This document shows, piece after piece, positions 17,466 through 25,927 of a stretch of 64,000 nucleotides of DNA. Below the pieces are notes generated by a model, which had not been told where the DNA came from, did no database searches, and saw only the letters and a list, made by a program, of their open reading frames with translations. Position numbers and translations under genes: made by a program. Origin of the DNA: Glaciecola sp041380235 (lineage in GTDB: Bacteria > Pseudomonadota > Gammaproteobacteria > Enterobacterales > Alteromonadaceae); contig NZ_JBGIYY010000011.1 in NCBI RefSeq assembly GCF_041380235.1, positions 104,080 through 168,079 of the forward strand, given 5' to 3'. The stretch's first letter is position 1; each line of letters opens with the position of its first letter.

Positions 17466-18527
17466 TTATTCTGCTGAGGTTTCGACTCGGTTGCGACCAT
17501 TGTGTTTACCGATGTAGAGGGCTTTGTCGGCTCTTGCAATGGCTTCTTTGAATTCTTCATTGTGTTTGACTTCAGAAACTCCCACTGTAACGGTCGGTTT
17601 GGCAGTGTTGCTAAGTTCAGCTTGCCATCCATATTGCTCAATGGCCTTGCGTATATGTTCTGCCTGGTCCTGGGTTTTTTCGAGGTCTGAGCCTGGTAAA
17701 ACGATCAAGAACTCCTCGCCGCCCCATCGCGAAATGAGGTCATACTCTTTGAGTTCGTTTCGCAATATTTTTGCTACTGTAGTTAAGACTTCGTCTCCAA
17801 CGTCATGACCAAAGCTGTCATTAACAGACTTGAAATGATCAATGTCAATTAGCATCACGCCAATGTTGTCTTTAGAGCGGTTATACTTTTGAATTTCGCG
17901 GTTAACCAAAAATCGCATGTATCTGCGATTTAGCAGTTCAGTTAATGAGTCGGTTGTCGCCATCACATGGAGCTTCTGCTGCGCCTTCTTTACGGTTTTA
18001 ATATAGTAAAAGGCTAGTGAACAAAATAATAAAAATACCACACTCAAATTGAATAAATTGACGAATCTTAGCGCATCGGGATGAATCGGCTGGATAGGTT
18101 CGAAAACCCATCCTAAGCTGCCCAAGCTGATACAAAAACCGAAGAATGCTAGCAGAGCCATGCGCGCCGTATTCGTTGGAAGAGTTACGCACAGTGCAGG
18201 AATAAAAATGAAAAAGAAATATTGAAATCCGCTTCCCCAACCAATTAGTAAAGTCCCAAGAGTCGAGTGGATAACGACTTCAGACCAAATAAGTGTTGCT
18301 CCTAGCTTATTTTTTCTGTTTTTAATCGCATAAAAGGCAGAGACATACATCAGCACGCTAAATACATTTACCCAAGCCAGTATGGGAGAGCCTAGATAAT
18401 AAAATATAATGAAAAAGCCAATGTCGATTACTCCCGCAATCTTAACGGCTAACATAAGCACGCTCCAAAATTGAGGGCGCTTTGTGCTTTCTTGGCTAGT
18501 GGGCATGTCTAAGGCTGAATGATTCAT
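17466..18527 (-). CDS. Membrane-bound diguanylate cyclase (GGDEF)
   Basis: 353 residues. Six hydrophobic segments (about 23-48, 51-68, 77-96, 102-117, 121-140, 155-176) form a membrane sensor with no recognised extracellular domain. The GGDEF domain (about 188-350) has MLIDIDHFKSVNDSFGHDVGD and the active-site GGEEF at 269-273. The substrate Asp/Asn and metal residues are intact, so it should make cyclic-di-GMP. The usual inhibitory site RxxD is KEYD (260-263), with Lys replacing Arg, so product inhibition may be weaker. It is convergent with galK and divergent from the TRAP operon. Confidence 0.94.
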   Translation of the reverse strand: MNHSALDMPTSQESTKRPQFWSVLMLAVKIAGVIDIGFFIIFYYLGSPILAWVNVFSVLMYVSAFYAIKNRKNKLGATLIWSEVVIHSTLGTLLIGWGSGFQYFFFIFIPALCVTLPTNTARMALLAFFGFCISLGSLGWVFEPIQPIHPDALRFVNLFNLSVVFLLFCSLAFYYIKTVKKAQQKLHVMATTDSLTELLNRRYMRFLVNREIQKYNRSKDNIGVMLIDIDHFKSVNDSFGHDVGDEVLTTVAKILRNELKEYDLISRWGGEEFLIVLPGSDLEKTQDQAEHIRKAIEQYGWQAELSNTAKPTVTVGVSEVKHNEEFKEAIARADKALYIGKHNGRNRVETSAE

Positions 18528-18858
18528 ATCGTTTTCAAGCTCGGTCTTGAAGATGAATATCGGCCCAGTTGTTCAAACCTTTATGTGCAATAGATTGCTA
18601 CTTTTTATATATTCTCGGATTAGTGTTTCGCCGCCGACTCAACAAGACGGCGATTTAAGCTTGAATATTGTTTAGCGAGCTTGATGATAAATACCGGTCT
18701 ACATCAAGCATATTTGATCAAGCGAACAATCGATTTCAAGCGCTGTTGATCTTTAAGGTGTACGCAACACCCAGTCAGTTGAAAAGCACACACTTGTAGA
18801 CTACTCTTTTTAATACATCTCCTTTGCGTTTATCAATGATGATTTTTAACAATACGCC
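18528..18858. other. 331-base divergent region before the TRAP operon
   Basis: No gene is supported. It contains the heptamer ATCAAGC at 18703-18709 and 18717-18723 and its reverse complement GCTTGAT at 18679-18685, three copies in 45 bases. They could be regulator sites for the TRAP operon. No strong ribosome site precedes the dctP ATG. Confidence 0.4.
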
Positions 18859-19887
18859 ATGCTAAAAATACCCAAGCTTTTTAGAATCACCGCAATTCTT
18901 TGCTTTATATTATTTTTTAGCAGTTGCAGCGAGAACAAAACCGAAGAAAACTTTAGGATCACCTTGCGCCTTAGCCATGTCTTCAATGTCAATGAAGAAT
19001 TGGCCAAATCAATTGAACTGGTCGCCCAACGCATTCATCAAAAAACCAATGGGGCCGTCAGAGTTCTTACTTATCCAGGGGCGCAAATAGCAGCCTACAA
19101 AGACGGTGTCGAGATGGTTGTTCGCGGCGCGCATTTCATATCGGTGGAAGACCCTTCGTATATTGGCGACTACGTACCTGAATTCACCGCGCTTGTTGGT
19201 CCGATGCTTTATCATAATTTTGACGAGTACATGGCAATTATCAAAACGCCAATGGTTCAAGGGTGGGTTAGCAAGCTTGAAGACAAAGGTATTAAAGTGT
19301 TGTCGCTGCAGTATATTTTTGGCTTTCGCAATGTGATCACCGATAAAGTCATTATCACACCAGAAGACTTAGCGGGTGTGAAGCTCAGATCTCCGGGCAG
19401 TAATCTGTTTATTCAAACCATTAACGCTATGGGAGCTAACGCAACACCACTGCCATGGGGAGAAACCTTTAGCGCATTGCAACAAGGCGTGGTGGACGGG
19501 CTCGAAGGCTCCGAGTTTACGAACTTAGGAGCCAAGGTATATGAAACCGGCAAAAAAAATGTCGCGTTTACCAATCACTTTTTAGGCACGTGTGGAGTGT
19601 ATATATCCACCGAAGTTTGGGCCAAAATTCCCCAGAGATACCAAATTATCATCGCCCATGAGTTTGAATATGAAGCCGAGCAAATGATCAATAAGTTAAA
19701 GCGTGAGCACGCTCAGGTGATTAAAGATCTAGAGGACAAAGGGGTTAAATTTAATGAGATTGACCGCGCTGCGTTTGAGGCCAGAACCATTCATTTGTAT
19801 GACGGTAAGTTGCCGGGCGTCACAGTAGAAATGTACGAGCAGATTCAAGCTGAGCTCAAAAAAATTCGTGCGAAGGCTAAGCAATGA
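18859..19887 (+). CDS. dctP: TRAP transporter substrate-binding protein (DctP family), lipoprotein-like
   Basis: 342 residues. The signal sequence ends in FFSSC (Cys23), a plausible lipobox. Although most DctP proteins are free in the periplasm, this one may be lipid-anchored. The DctP fold is shown by RLSHVFNVNEELAKSIELVAQRI split in the usual way, then the central DLAGVKLRSPGSNLF containing the conserved Arg that binds the substrate carboxylate, and GVVDGLEGS. It captures a carboxylate-bearing substrate, probably an organic or sugar acid; the sequence does not fix which. The stop overlaps the dctQ start (ATGA). Confidence 0.94.
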   Translation: MLKIPKLFRITAILCFILFFSSCSENKTEENFRITLRLSHVFNVNEELAKSIELVAQRIHQKTNGAVRVLTYPGAQIAAYKDGVEMVVRGAHFISVEDPSYIGDYVPEFTALVGPMLYHNFDEYMAIIKTPMVQGWVSKLEDKGIKVLSLQYIFGFRNVITDKVIITPEDLAGVKLRSPGSNLFIQTINAMGANATPLPWGETFSALQQGVVDGLEGSEFTNLGAKVYETGKKNVAFTNHFLGTCGVYISTEVWAKIPQRYQIIIAHEFEYEAEQMINKLKREHAQVIKDLEDKGVKFNEIDRAAFEARTIHLYDGKLPGVTVEMYEQIQAELKKIRAKAKQ

Positions 19888-20372
19888 TTGCAGGGCTTAA
19901 ATACTTTTTTAGATACCTAGAAGAAATTCTATGCAGCGTGTTTTTGGTCACTATGATCGGCTTGGTTATCCTGAATGTGTTGTTACGCTATATTTTTGGC
20001 TATTCAATATTTTGGGCAGAAGAAGTTGCCACGATCTGTTTTGTTTGGTGTGTATTCGTCGGCGCGAGCGCTACTTATAAGCATAAAATGGATATGGGCA
20101 TCGACTTGCTGATTACAAAGGCGCCGCCGCGTATAGAAAAAGGTATCCGTTTTATAATGGCGCTAACGCTGTTGGCCATTAACGGATACATTTTTTATAT
20201 GGCCATTATATTTACCAAAATTGCCTGGGCAAAACCCACTGCGGTTTTGGGGATAAGCTCAGCGGCAGTCAATGCGGCGCTTGTCGTAGGCTTTGGTCTG
20301 ATCACTTTTTATACTCTGAGGTTTTTATATCGAGATATTGTGACGTATATAAAAAGGCCGGCAACCTTATGA
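19884..20372 (+). CDS. dctQ: TRAP transporter small permease (DctQ)
   Basis: 162 residues with four membrane helices, and the family motif FWAEEVATICFVWCVFVGAS in the second helix region. It is the small membrane partner that couples the binding protein to the large permease. Both ends overlap its neighbours by ATGA (19884-19887 and 20369-20372), showing tight translational coupling with dctP and dctM. Confidence 0.94.
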   Translation: MIAGLKYFFRYLEEILCSVFLVTMIGLVILNVLLRYIFGYSIFWAEEVATICFVWCVFVGASATYKHKMDMGIDLLITKAPPRIEKGIRFIMALTLLAINGYIFYMAIIFTKIAWAKPTAVLGISSAAVNAALVVGFGLITFYTLRFLYRDIVTYIKRPATL

Positions 20373-21649
20373 TTTACCTGCCTATTCTCCTGGTATTTAT
20401 CCTTTATTTTTTAGGTATACCGATTGCCTATGCGCTGTTCGGCTCAGCCATTTTTTACTTCACCTTTTTTGATGCAGGTATGCCGCCCGATTTAGTGCTG
20501 CAGCGGTTTATTACCGCAGCGGCTTCTTTTCCTTTGCTGGCGATCCCGTTTTTTGTAATGGCCGGTTCGGTAATGAATTATTCAGGAATAAGCCGCAAGC
20601 TAATGCAGATGGCAGAAGTCCTGACTGGGCATTTAGTGGGCGGTTTAGCGCAGGTAAATGTGGTATTGAGTACTTTTATGGGAGGGGTATCTGGTTCGGC
20701 AAACGCAGATGCCGCTATGCAAAGTAAAATTTTGGTGCCGCAAATGGAACAACGCGGTTATAGCCGAGGGTTTTCAGCCGCCATTACCGCAGCGTCATCT
20801 GCTATTTCTCCCGTGATACCTCCGGGCATCGTTATGATTATCTATGCCTTAATTGCACAGGTCTCAGTTGCCGAGCTGTTTGTGGCTGGCTATGTACCTG
20901 GCTTGATTATGGCAGGCGCCTTAATGTTCACGGTGACGATTATTGCCCGTAAACGCAAATATAAACCTTCACGAGATAAGCGCGCAAGTTTGGCCGAAAT
21001 AGGCGCTCAGTTTAAAGCATCTATTTGGTCATTATTGCTGCCCTTTGGTGTGATTCTGGGTTTACGATTTGGACTATTTACCCCTACCGAAGCAGGCGCA
21101 ATGGCGGTATTGGCGTCAATACTCATTGGTATATTTGTTTATAAAGAGCTAAAAGTTAGTCATATTAAAGCCATCTTGCTAGATACCATTTACGGTACTG
21201 GCACGGTTGTGTTGATTATTGTTGCGGCATCCGTGTTTGGTTACTATTTAACGTGGGAGCGGATCCCTCAAGAATTTACTGCCATGCTGCTGGAGTTCAC
21301 CTCTAATAAATACATGATGTTGGCCGTCATTAATGTGTTTTTGTTGATTATTGGGATGTTTTTAGAAGGGGGGGCAGCCCTGATCATTCTTGCACCATTG
21401 CTCGTGCCGGTTGCGGTTGCTCTGGGAATCGATCCGGTGCATTTTGGTATGATCATGATTGTTAATATTATGATAGGCGGCGTTACCCCTCCATTTGGTT
21501 CCTTGATGTTTACCACTTGCTCCATAACCAAGGTGCCTGTTGCGGATTTTATGCGCGAAATCTGGCCGTTTATCATTGCACTGATTATTGCACTAGTCGT
21601 TATCAGTTATGCCCCAGCGCTCGTGCTGTTTTTGCCTAGCTTGATGTAA
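20369..21649 (+). CDS. dctM: TRAP transporter large permease (DctM)
   Basis: 426 residues, about 12 hydrophobic segments. Typical DctM motifs are present: GGVSGSANADAAMQSKILVPQM, split by FSAAITAASSAISPVIPPGI, and the C-terminal GGVTPPFGSLMFTTCSI. It imports the substrate with sodium ions. It completes a full three-gene TRAP operon. The stop codon lies in the loop of its terminator hairpin (21633-21671). Confidence 0.95.
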   Translation: MIYLPILLVFILYFLGIPIAYALFGSAIFYFTFFDAGMPPDLVLQRFITAAASFPLLAIPFFVMAGSVMNYSGISRKLMQMAEVLTGHLVGGLAQVNVVLSTFMGGVSGSANADAAMQSKILVPQMEQRGYSRGFSAAITAASSAISPVIPPGIVMIIYALIAQVSVAELFVAGYVPGLIMAGALMFTVTIIARKRKYKPSRDKRASLAEIGAQFKASIWSLLLPFGVILGLRFGLFTPTEAGAMAVLASILIGIFVYKELKVSHIKAILLDTIYGTGTVVLIIVAASVFGYYLTWERIPQEFTAMLLEFTSNKYMMLAVINVFLLIIGMFLEGGAALIILAPLLVPVAVALGIDPVHFGMIMIVNIMIGGVTPPFGSLMFTTCSITKVPVADFMREIWPFIIALIIALVVISYAPALVLFLPSLM

Positions 21650-21671
21650 CCAGCTAGGCATTAATTTTTAT
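21633..21671 (+). terminator. Terminator overlapping the dctM stop
   Basis: TGCCTAGCT (21633-21641) and AGCTAGGCA (21652-21660) are perfect 9-bp arms, followed by TTAATTTTTA. The TAA stop sits in the loop. Confidence 0.8.
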
Positions 21672-21755
21672 AGTTGCGTAAGGGTTGAGACAGCATCTTT
21701 GATGTTAGCTAACTTGCTGCTATCAAGTGAGCAGAGCTCAAACTGCCGCTTATCT

Positions 21756-23036
21756 CTAGGGGGTTTTAGCTTCCATCGTCATACCGGTTGAAAAGCGATC
21801 GTCAAAGCCTTTCCAAGGAGCAGGTTTTTCGCCGTCTACTGGTATTTGATTGGATGAGCCTCTAATGCTCAAATATTCACATGCCTTGTCATTGCTCTTA
21901 AGGTAGCAATCCATGGTCGCCAAGATAATATGTTGATTAATCAATGCCAGGGTCTCAGAGTTCCAGCTTGATTCATAGTAATGGCCTATATCTAACTCGT
22001 TGCTATAAGCGGCCTTTGGTGCAGGGTGGTGAGCAATATTGTGGCGAGCCTCATGATAGGTCAGTAGGTAGGTACTACTGAAGCTATGGTTGTCAAACAT
22101 CCAGCGAATACCGTCATACCCCGAAATATCATCTAAATCGCCTGAAATATAAATCGTTGGGACGTTTACGCTGGCCAGCGACTCTGCTGAAAACAGCTTA
22201 TGTTGACCGCCCCAAGGTGCAAGAATAGCGGCTGCCTTCCAGCGAGGATCGGTACCGTTTTCACGGTTTGCAGAGCAAATGTTTAGTACAGAAGCAAGCT
22301 GAGTATTGGCAGTTTCATCTTCTGAGCCCGACAAGCCCGCAACAAATGGCGCGGTAAAGTCATAGCATGCACCAATCGTATTGATTGCCCCAAAGCCACC
22401 CATCGAATGCCCGATAACGCCAGCGCTACTTGCGTCGGCAAGCTCTGCGAATTCAGAATCGCCAGTTAACCAGTCTAGGGTAAATTGTTGATCCCGTGCT
22501 CGGTTCATTAAAGTACTTAGAAACCCTGCGCCAGGATTAGTTGCAAAATCGATGTCGGCATTTGTTGAACCAGTATGATCAATACCAACGGCAATATACC
22601 CATGCGACGCTAAATGCTCGCCAATGTGAAACATGGCGGTGCGATAGCTTGTGTAACCGTGCGAAATTACTACAACAGGGAATACTGATTCTTTGTCGTT
22701 CAAAACGGCAGCGTCTCTGACTGCATCAGCTTGAATAGAAAAGGTAAAGCCAGAGCGAGTTTCGTCCGTGTAATAAGTTTTTTCGGCATCACTGCTGCTG
22801 GTCGGATACCAAACTTCTAAGGTAAGACTGCGTTCTAGCTCAGTTGGGTCAAGGGGGTTAAGGTGCTTATCGTTTACCACTGTAATGGTTTTTACACCAA
22901 CGGCAAATTGACCGCGTTTGCTTAGCTCTGGAGTGACGTCATCAGGAAGCCCAGAAAATAACTGTTCGGGTGGCGTTTGAGTGAGTGCAGAAGATGTAAA
23001 AAATGACAGTGCAAAAAGTAAAATAAAGCCTCTCAT
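21756..23036 (-). CDS. Secreted alpha/beta hydrolase (PAF-acetylhydrolase/dienelactone-hydrolase-like)
   Basis: 426 residues with a cleavable signal peptide (about 1-19, SSALTQ). The nucleophile elbow GHSMGGFGA places the catalytic Ser at about 211, and VVVISHGYTSYR gives the oxyanion-loop strand. The C-terminal half has the acidic residue in IYISGDLDDISG and a His-rich stretch EARHNIAHHPAP. The overall pattern matches the platelet-activating-factor acetylhydrolase-like esterases of bacteria. It should act in the periplasm or outside the cell on an ester or lactone. Its position between the TRAP operon and gntR suggests a shared substrate pathway, but the substrate is unknown. Confidence 0.85.
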   Translation of the reverse strand: MRGFILLFALSFFTSSALTQTPPEQLFSGLPDDVTPELSKRGQFAVGVKTITVVNDKHLNPLDPTELERSLTLEVWYPTSSSDAEKTYYTDETRSGFTFSIQADAVRDAAVLNDKESVFPVVVISHGYTSYRTAMFHIGEHLASHGYIAVGIDHTGSTNADIDFATNPGAGFLSTLMNRARDQQFTLDWLTGDSEFAELADASSAGVIGHSMGGFGAINTIGACYDFTAPFVAGLSGSEDETANTQLASVLNICSANRENGTDPRWKAAAILAPWGGQHKLFSAESLASVNVPTIYISGDLDDISGYDGIRWMFDNHSFSSTYLLTYHEARHNIAHHPAPKAAYSNELDIGHYYESSWNSETLALINQHIILATMDCYLKSNDKACEYLSIRGSSNQIPVDGEKPAPWKGFDDRFSTGMTMEAKTP

Positions 23037-23104
23037 GAGTATCCTATTGTTTGATTAACCTAGGTGCAGGTTAGTTAATTGACAAAGAAAACGGCCTCAT
23101 TGGA

Positions 23105-23797
23105 TTACTGCTCGGTGATCACCGCAATCATCATTTTTGTTAGCATTTGCTTAATTAAATCAAACGCTATTTCATTTTGTTTTTGCACAATTGCGTCAAA
23201 CACCTGCGTGCATGTCGACACGTTTGAAAAGTTAATTCCCTGCATTCTGTTTGAGTATCGTGAAGTTACTCGTAAAGCGGTGCTCGTAAATTCAATTAAT
23301 TGAATGAAAAAACGATTGTGCGTTGCTTCAAACAGCGCGGTAATAAACGCGATATCTGCATCTAAGACATCGTCTAGGCCGTTTTCAGCATCACGCATTC
23401 GGTCAAGCGCCTTGCGCAACTCTACAATATTCTCAGGTTTGGCATGTTTTGCTGCCAAGGCTGCAGCCTGTGGATCAGTTACCAACCTCATTTCAAAAAA
23501 TTCGCGCAACAAATCAAGGGTCGGTTTACTGACCAATATCCATTTGAGTACATCAGGATCGAACATGTTCCAATTGCGCTCAGCTTGAATTCGTATTCCT
23601 TGTTTAGGTCTAGAGCGAATCAAGCCCTTCGCAGAGAGCATCTTTACGGCTTCTCTTGTCGAGCTTCGGCTTACACCAAAGCGTTCACATATTTCCGCTT
23701 CTGAAGGCAAAGCCTCAAAAAAATCACCGCGAATGATCGCAAGTCCAAGAGTATGGGTCAGATTTTGAGTGATATTTAGGGGTGAAGATTGCTTCAT
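23105..23797 (-). CDS. GntR-family regulator with FCD domain
   Basis: 230 residues. The N-terminal winged helix has LPSEAEICERFGVSRSSTREAVKML and GLIRSRPKQGIRI, the GntR signature. Residues about 90-225 are an all-helical FCD domain, with Asp/His-type ligand positions typical of the FadR/UxuR/DgoR subgroup that senses sugar acids or organic acids. The upstream gap has an inverted repeat AATTG-N8-CAATT (23811-23828) and CATATAAATA (23832-23841). The latter also occurs before the GH42 and TonB receptor genes, so it might link this regulator to the galactoside locus. It probably also controls the adjacent hydrolase or TRAP genes. Confidence 0.92.
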   Translation of the reverse strand: MKQSSPLNITQNLTHTLGLAIIRGDFFEALPSEAEICERFGVSRSSTREAVKMLSAKGLIRSRPKQGIRIQAERNWNMFDPDVLKWILVSKPTLDLLREFFEMRLVTDPQAAALAAKHAKPENIVELRKALDRMRDAENGLDDVLDADIAFITALFEATHNRFFIQLIEFTSTALRVTSRYSNRMQGINFSNVSTCTQVFDAIVQKQNEIAFDLIKQMLTKMMIAVITEQ

Positions 23798-23810
23798 TAA
23801 CAGTGACTTA

Positions 23811-23841
23811 AATTGCGTAATTCCAATTAATCATATAAATA
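23811..23841. promoter_or_regulatory. Candidate operator region of gntR
   Basis: Inverted repeat AATTG (23811-23815) / CAATT (23824-23828), followed by CATATAAATA (23832-23841), 14-44 bases upstream of the gntR start. Confidence 0.35.
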
Positions 23842-23899
23842 GCATGAAACTGACTGTAATGTCACTAATCCCGTTTTAGTATCTTCCCTCAAATCCCTC

Positions 23900-24511
23900 T
23901 TATTCTGGAAAAATATCGCGAAAATGAATATCTGATAAATTTTTGAGTCGTCTCGCAGTTTGCTCCGGCGTAAAGTCACTGGCAATAAACCTTTGTGAAC
24001 CAAACATACCGAGTTGATTACCGACTACTGGCGATATTACCGCATATACATTGCTCGTTTGCGCAGAGGCCCATTCAATTGATAGCTCAACAGAGGCCAT
24101 CATTAAGTTGTCGTATCGGGTAGATAACATAGCCATGATGTTGGCTAGGCTGCTGACTTGGTCTGTGCTCATGTTAGCAAGATTGCAAAGTGGCTTTTTA
24201 GCCAACAGTATGGTTGAAAACGGGTCATGCTTGTTATTATTTGGCACAATTAGCTGCCAATCGTTATTCTCACAAACCTGAATGGCGTGCTGGTCACTGT
24301 AATTATTATTGTCAGTAAAATTTACCCGACCGGCAAAAAGGGTCTCAGAATGAGTTTGGTTCATCCATTCGGTGATTACGGCAATACGGGCTTTTCGAGA
24401 AAGCTCTGCAAACGTCTTTAAGCCAACATTCAACGATATCTTATTGTCTTGATAAGCCGGTGGCTCATTGTCGATGTTATGGCGTTGTGCAAAATGTAAA
24501 CCTGTATTCAT
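23900..24511 (-). CDS. GalT-like protein lacking the catalytic HPH block
   Basis: 203 residues. By eye it aligns with the GalT of this window over the C-terminal domain: ENNDWQLIVP against VNDDWLVVVP, STDQVSSLANIMAMLSTRYDN against SNQQAASLANITQQLTIKYDN, and FTPEQTARRLKNLSDIHF against LTPELAADILRQCDDVHY. A short N-terminal helix (LSRKARIAVITEW) matches GalT LSKEGMLAVVNTW. The segment between them in GalT, including HPHGQ and the zinc Cys residues, is missing. It therefore cannot be a normal uridylyltransferase. It is divergent from galR and has a GalR-type operator 42 bases upstream, so it is probably galactose-regulated. A sensor, carrier or regulatory subunit role is speculation. The frame is intact. 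Confidence 0.85.
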   Translation of the reverse strand: MNTGLHFAQRHNIDNEPPAYQDNKISLNVGLKTFAELSRKARIAVITEWMNQTHSETLFAGRVNFTDNNNYSDQHAIQVCENNDWQLIVPNNNKHDPFSTILLAKKPLCNLANMSTDQVSSLANIMAMLSTRYDNLMMASVELSIEWASAQTSNVYAVISPVVGNQLGMFGSQRFIASDFTPEQTARRLKNLSDIHFRDIFPE

Positions 24512-24552
24512 GCTATACCTCGCGTAATTTATTCACGATTATTCCCTAATTA

Positions 24553-24568
24553 GGGTATGCGATTACCC
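24553..24568. promoter_or_regulatory. GalR-type operator 1
   Basis: GGGTATGCGATTACCC. It has the GalR/LacI-type layout with central CG and follows GTGTAANCGNTTACAC, except that GGG/CCC ends replace GTG/CAC and one A is T. It is 42 bases before the GalT-like start. Confidence 0.7.
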
Positions 24569-24732
24569 AAATGTTTTAAATGGGAAAACATTAAAATTTA
24601 AATTTTAAAACGCATATTAAAAATAAATTTAGTAAAAACATTAGTTTGCATTTAATTATCAACTCTCTTTTGTTATTTAAATATTAAGGAAAGTTGGGAA
24701 TACTGACTAATATTAACAAAACCTTTACAATA

Positions 24733-24748
24733 GGGTATACGCTTTCCC
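24733..24748. promoter_or_regulatory. GalR-type operator 2
   Basis: GGGTATACGCTTTCCC. Same pattern as operator 1; the two centres are 180 bp apart, close to 17 helical turns, which would allow looping. Confidence 0.7.
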
Positions 24749-24873
24749 TATTTTTGCAATTAAAAAAATGAATTACTTGCATTAAATTGTAATTATTATA
24801 ATGATTAAAACTTAAACGCAGTTGGCGGTGTTCGGTAACATGCTGGTGTCTTTCACTCAGGGTTAGATTAAAA

Positions 24874-25875
24874 ATGGCGACAATGAAACAAATAGCAGAT
24901 GTGGCGGGGGTATCCCAAGCTACGGTCTCCCGGGTTATTAATGAGGGGCCTAAAGTCGGTTATGCTACTCGTCAGCGCGTTAAAGACATCATCAAAGAGC
25001 TTAACTATCGCCCCAATGCAAATGCTAGAGCCCTTGCCACCAGCCGCAGCGATACTGTGGGCGTGGTTGTAGCCGACTTATATGAGCCATTTTTTGCGGC
25101 CCTGGCGCACGGTGTTGATACCGTAGCTCGTAAGAACGGCACGCAAATATTGATTAGCGGCGGCACTATCGGAGAAGAAGCTGAGCGTAAAGCCATCGAT
25201 ACCCTCCTTGGGCACCGCTGCGATGCAATGGTCGTTCATAGTAAAACTTTAGAAAATGAAGAGCTCATTGGCTTAGCTAATATGGTACCGGGTTTCGTTT
25301 TATTAAATCGCTTTATTCCAGAAATAGCAGGACGCTGCGTTTGGTTAGACAACCGAGCTGGCGGTCGCCTGATGGCCGAATATATGATTCGGCAAGGGCA
25401 TCGCAAGTTTGCGGTTGTTTCAAGCGGATTTCCTATCGATGACCCCATTCATCGTATTGAAGGTATACGAGATGCCTTAAGTGACGCCAATATTGAATTG
25501 CCTGATATGAATATAGAGCATGGCGCACCTAATCAAGAAGGAGGCGAGGCCGCTATCCAAAATTTGATGTCAAAAGGGGCTGACTTCACAGCCGTCTTGG
25601 CATACAACGATGCGATGGCTTCTGGCGCTATGACGATGCTCATGGATCATGATATTGAAGTGCCTAGGCAAGTCTCGGTGATTGGTTACGATGACATTAT
25701 ATTAGCGAAATACTGTAGGCCTAAGTTAACCACTTTGCGCTATCCTATTGAAATGATGGCCTCAAAGGCAACGGAGTTAGCATTGCAATATGCGCAAGGA
25801 GTAACACCTCCCGTCAATGAGACATTTAAATTTCAACCGACGGTAGTCAAGCGTGACTCAGTGGCGAGAATATAA
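24874..25875 (+). CDS. galR: Galactose repressor, LacI family
   Basis: 333 residues. It aligns along its whole length with E. coli GalR/GalS. The helix-turn-helix MKQIADVAGVSQATVSRVIN and hinge RPNANARALA are present. The effector domain has HRCDAMVVHSK, PGFVLLNRFIP, FTAVLAYNDAMASGAM, CRPKLTTLRYPIEMMA and the C-terminal TVVKRDSV. Family knowledge: GalR represses galactose genes and releases DNA when galactose binds. Two matching operators lie directly upstream, implying autoregulation and control of the divergent GalT-like gene. A third candidate is between the galactosidase genes (5884-5899), nearly 19 kb away. Confidence 0.93.
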   Translation: MATMKQIADVAGVSQATVSRVINEGPKVGYATRQRVKDIIKELNYRPNANARALATSRSDTVGVVVADLYEPFFAALAHGVDTVARKNGTQILISGGTIGEEAERKAIDTLLGHRCDAMVVHSKTLENEELIGLANMVPGFVLLNRFIPEIAGRCVWLDNRAGGRLMAEYMIRQGHRKFAVVSSGFPIDDPIHRIEGIRDALSDANIELPDMNIEHGAPNQEGGEAAIQNLMSKGADFTAVLAYNDAMASGAMTMLMDHDIEVPRQVSVIGYDDIILAKYCRPKLTTLRYPIEMMASKATELALQYAQGVTPPVNETFKFQPTVVKRDSVARI

Positions 25876-25927
25876 ATAATGAGTGTTTACTGAATAGCTT
25901 ATTAATGAGCGCACAATTGAGAGAAGT

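Larger units (their letters stand above)
24512..24873. other. 362-base divergent control region of galR and the GalT-like gene
   Basis: Non-coding and strongly AT-rich. It contains two GalR-type operators (24553-24568 and 24733-24748), a perfect palindrome CCCTAATTAGGG (24544-24555) overlapping the first, a possible half site GGGAAAAC near 24582, and a TATAAT (24797-24802) that could serve as the galR -10 box. Confidence 0.6.
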
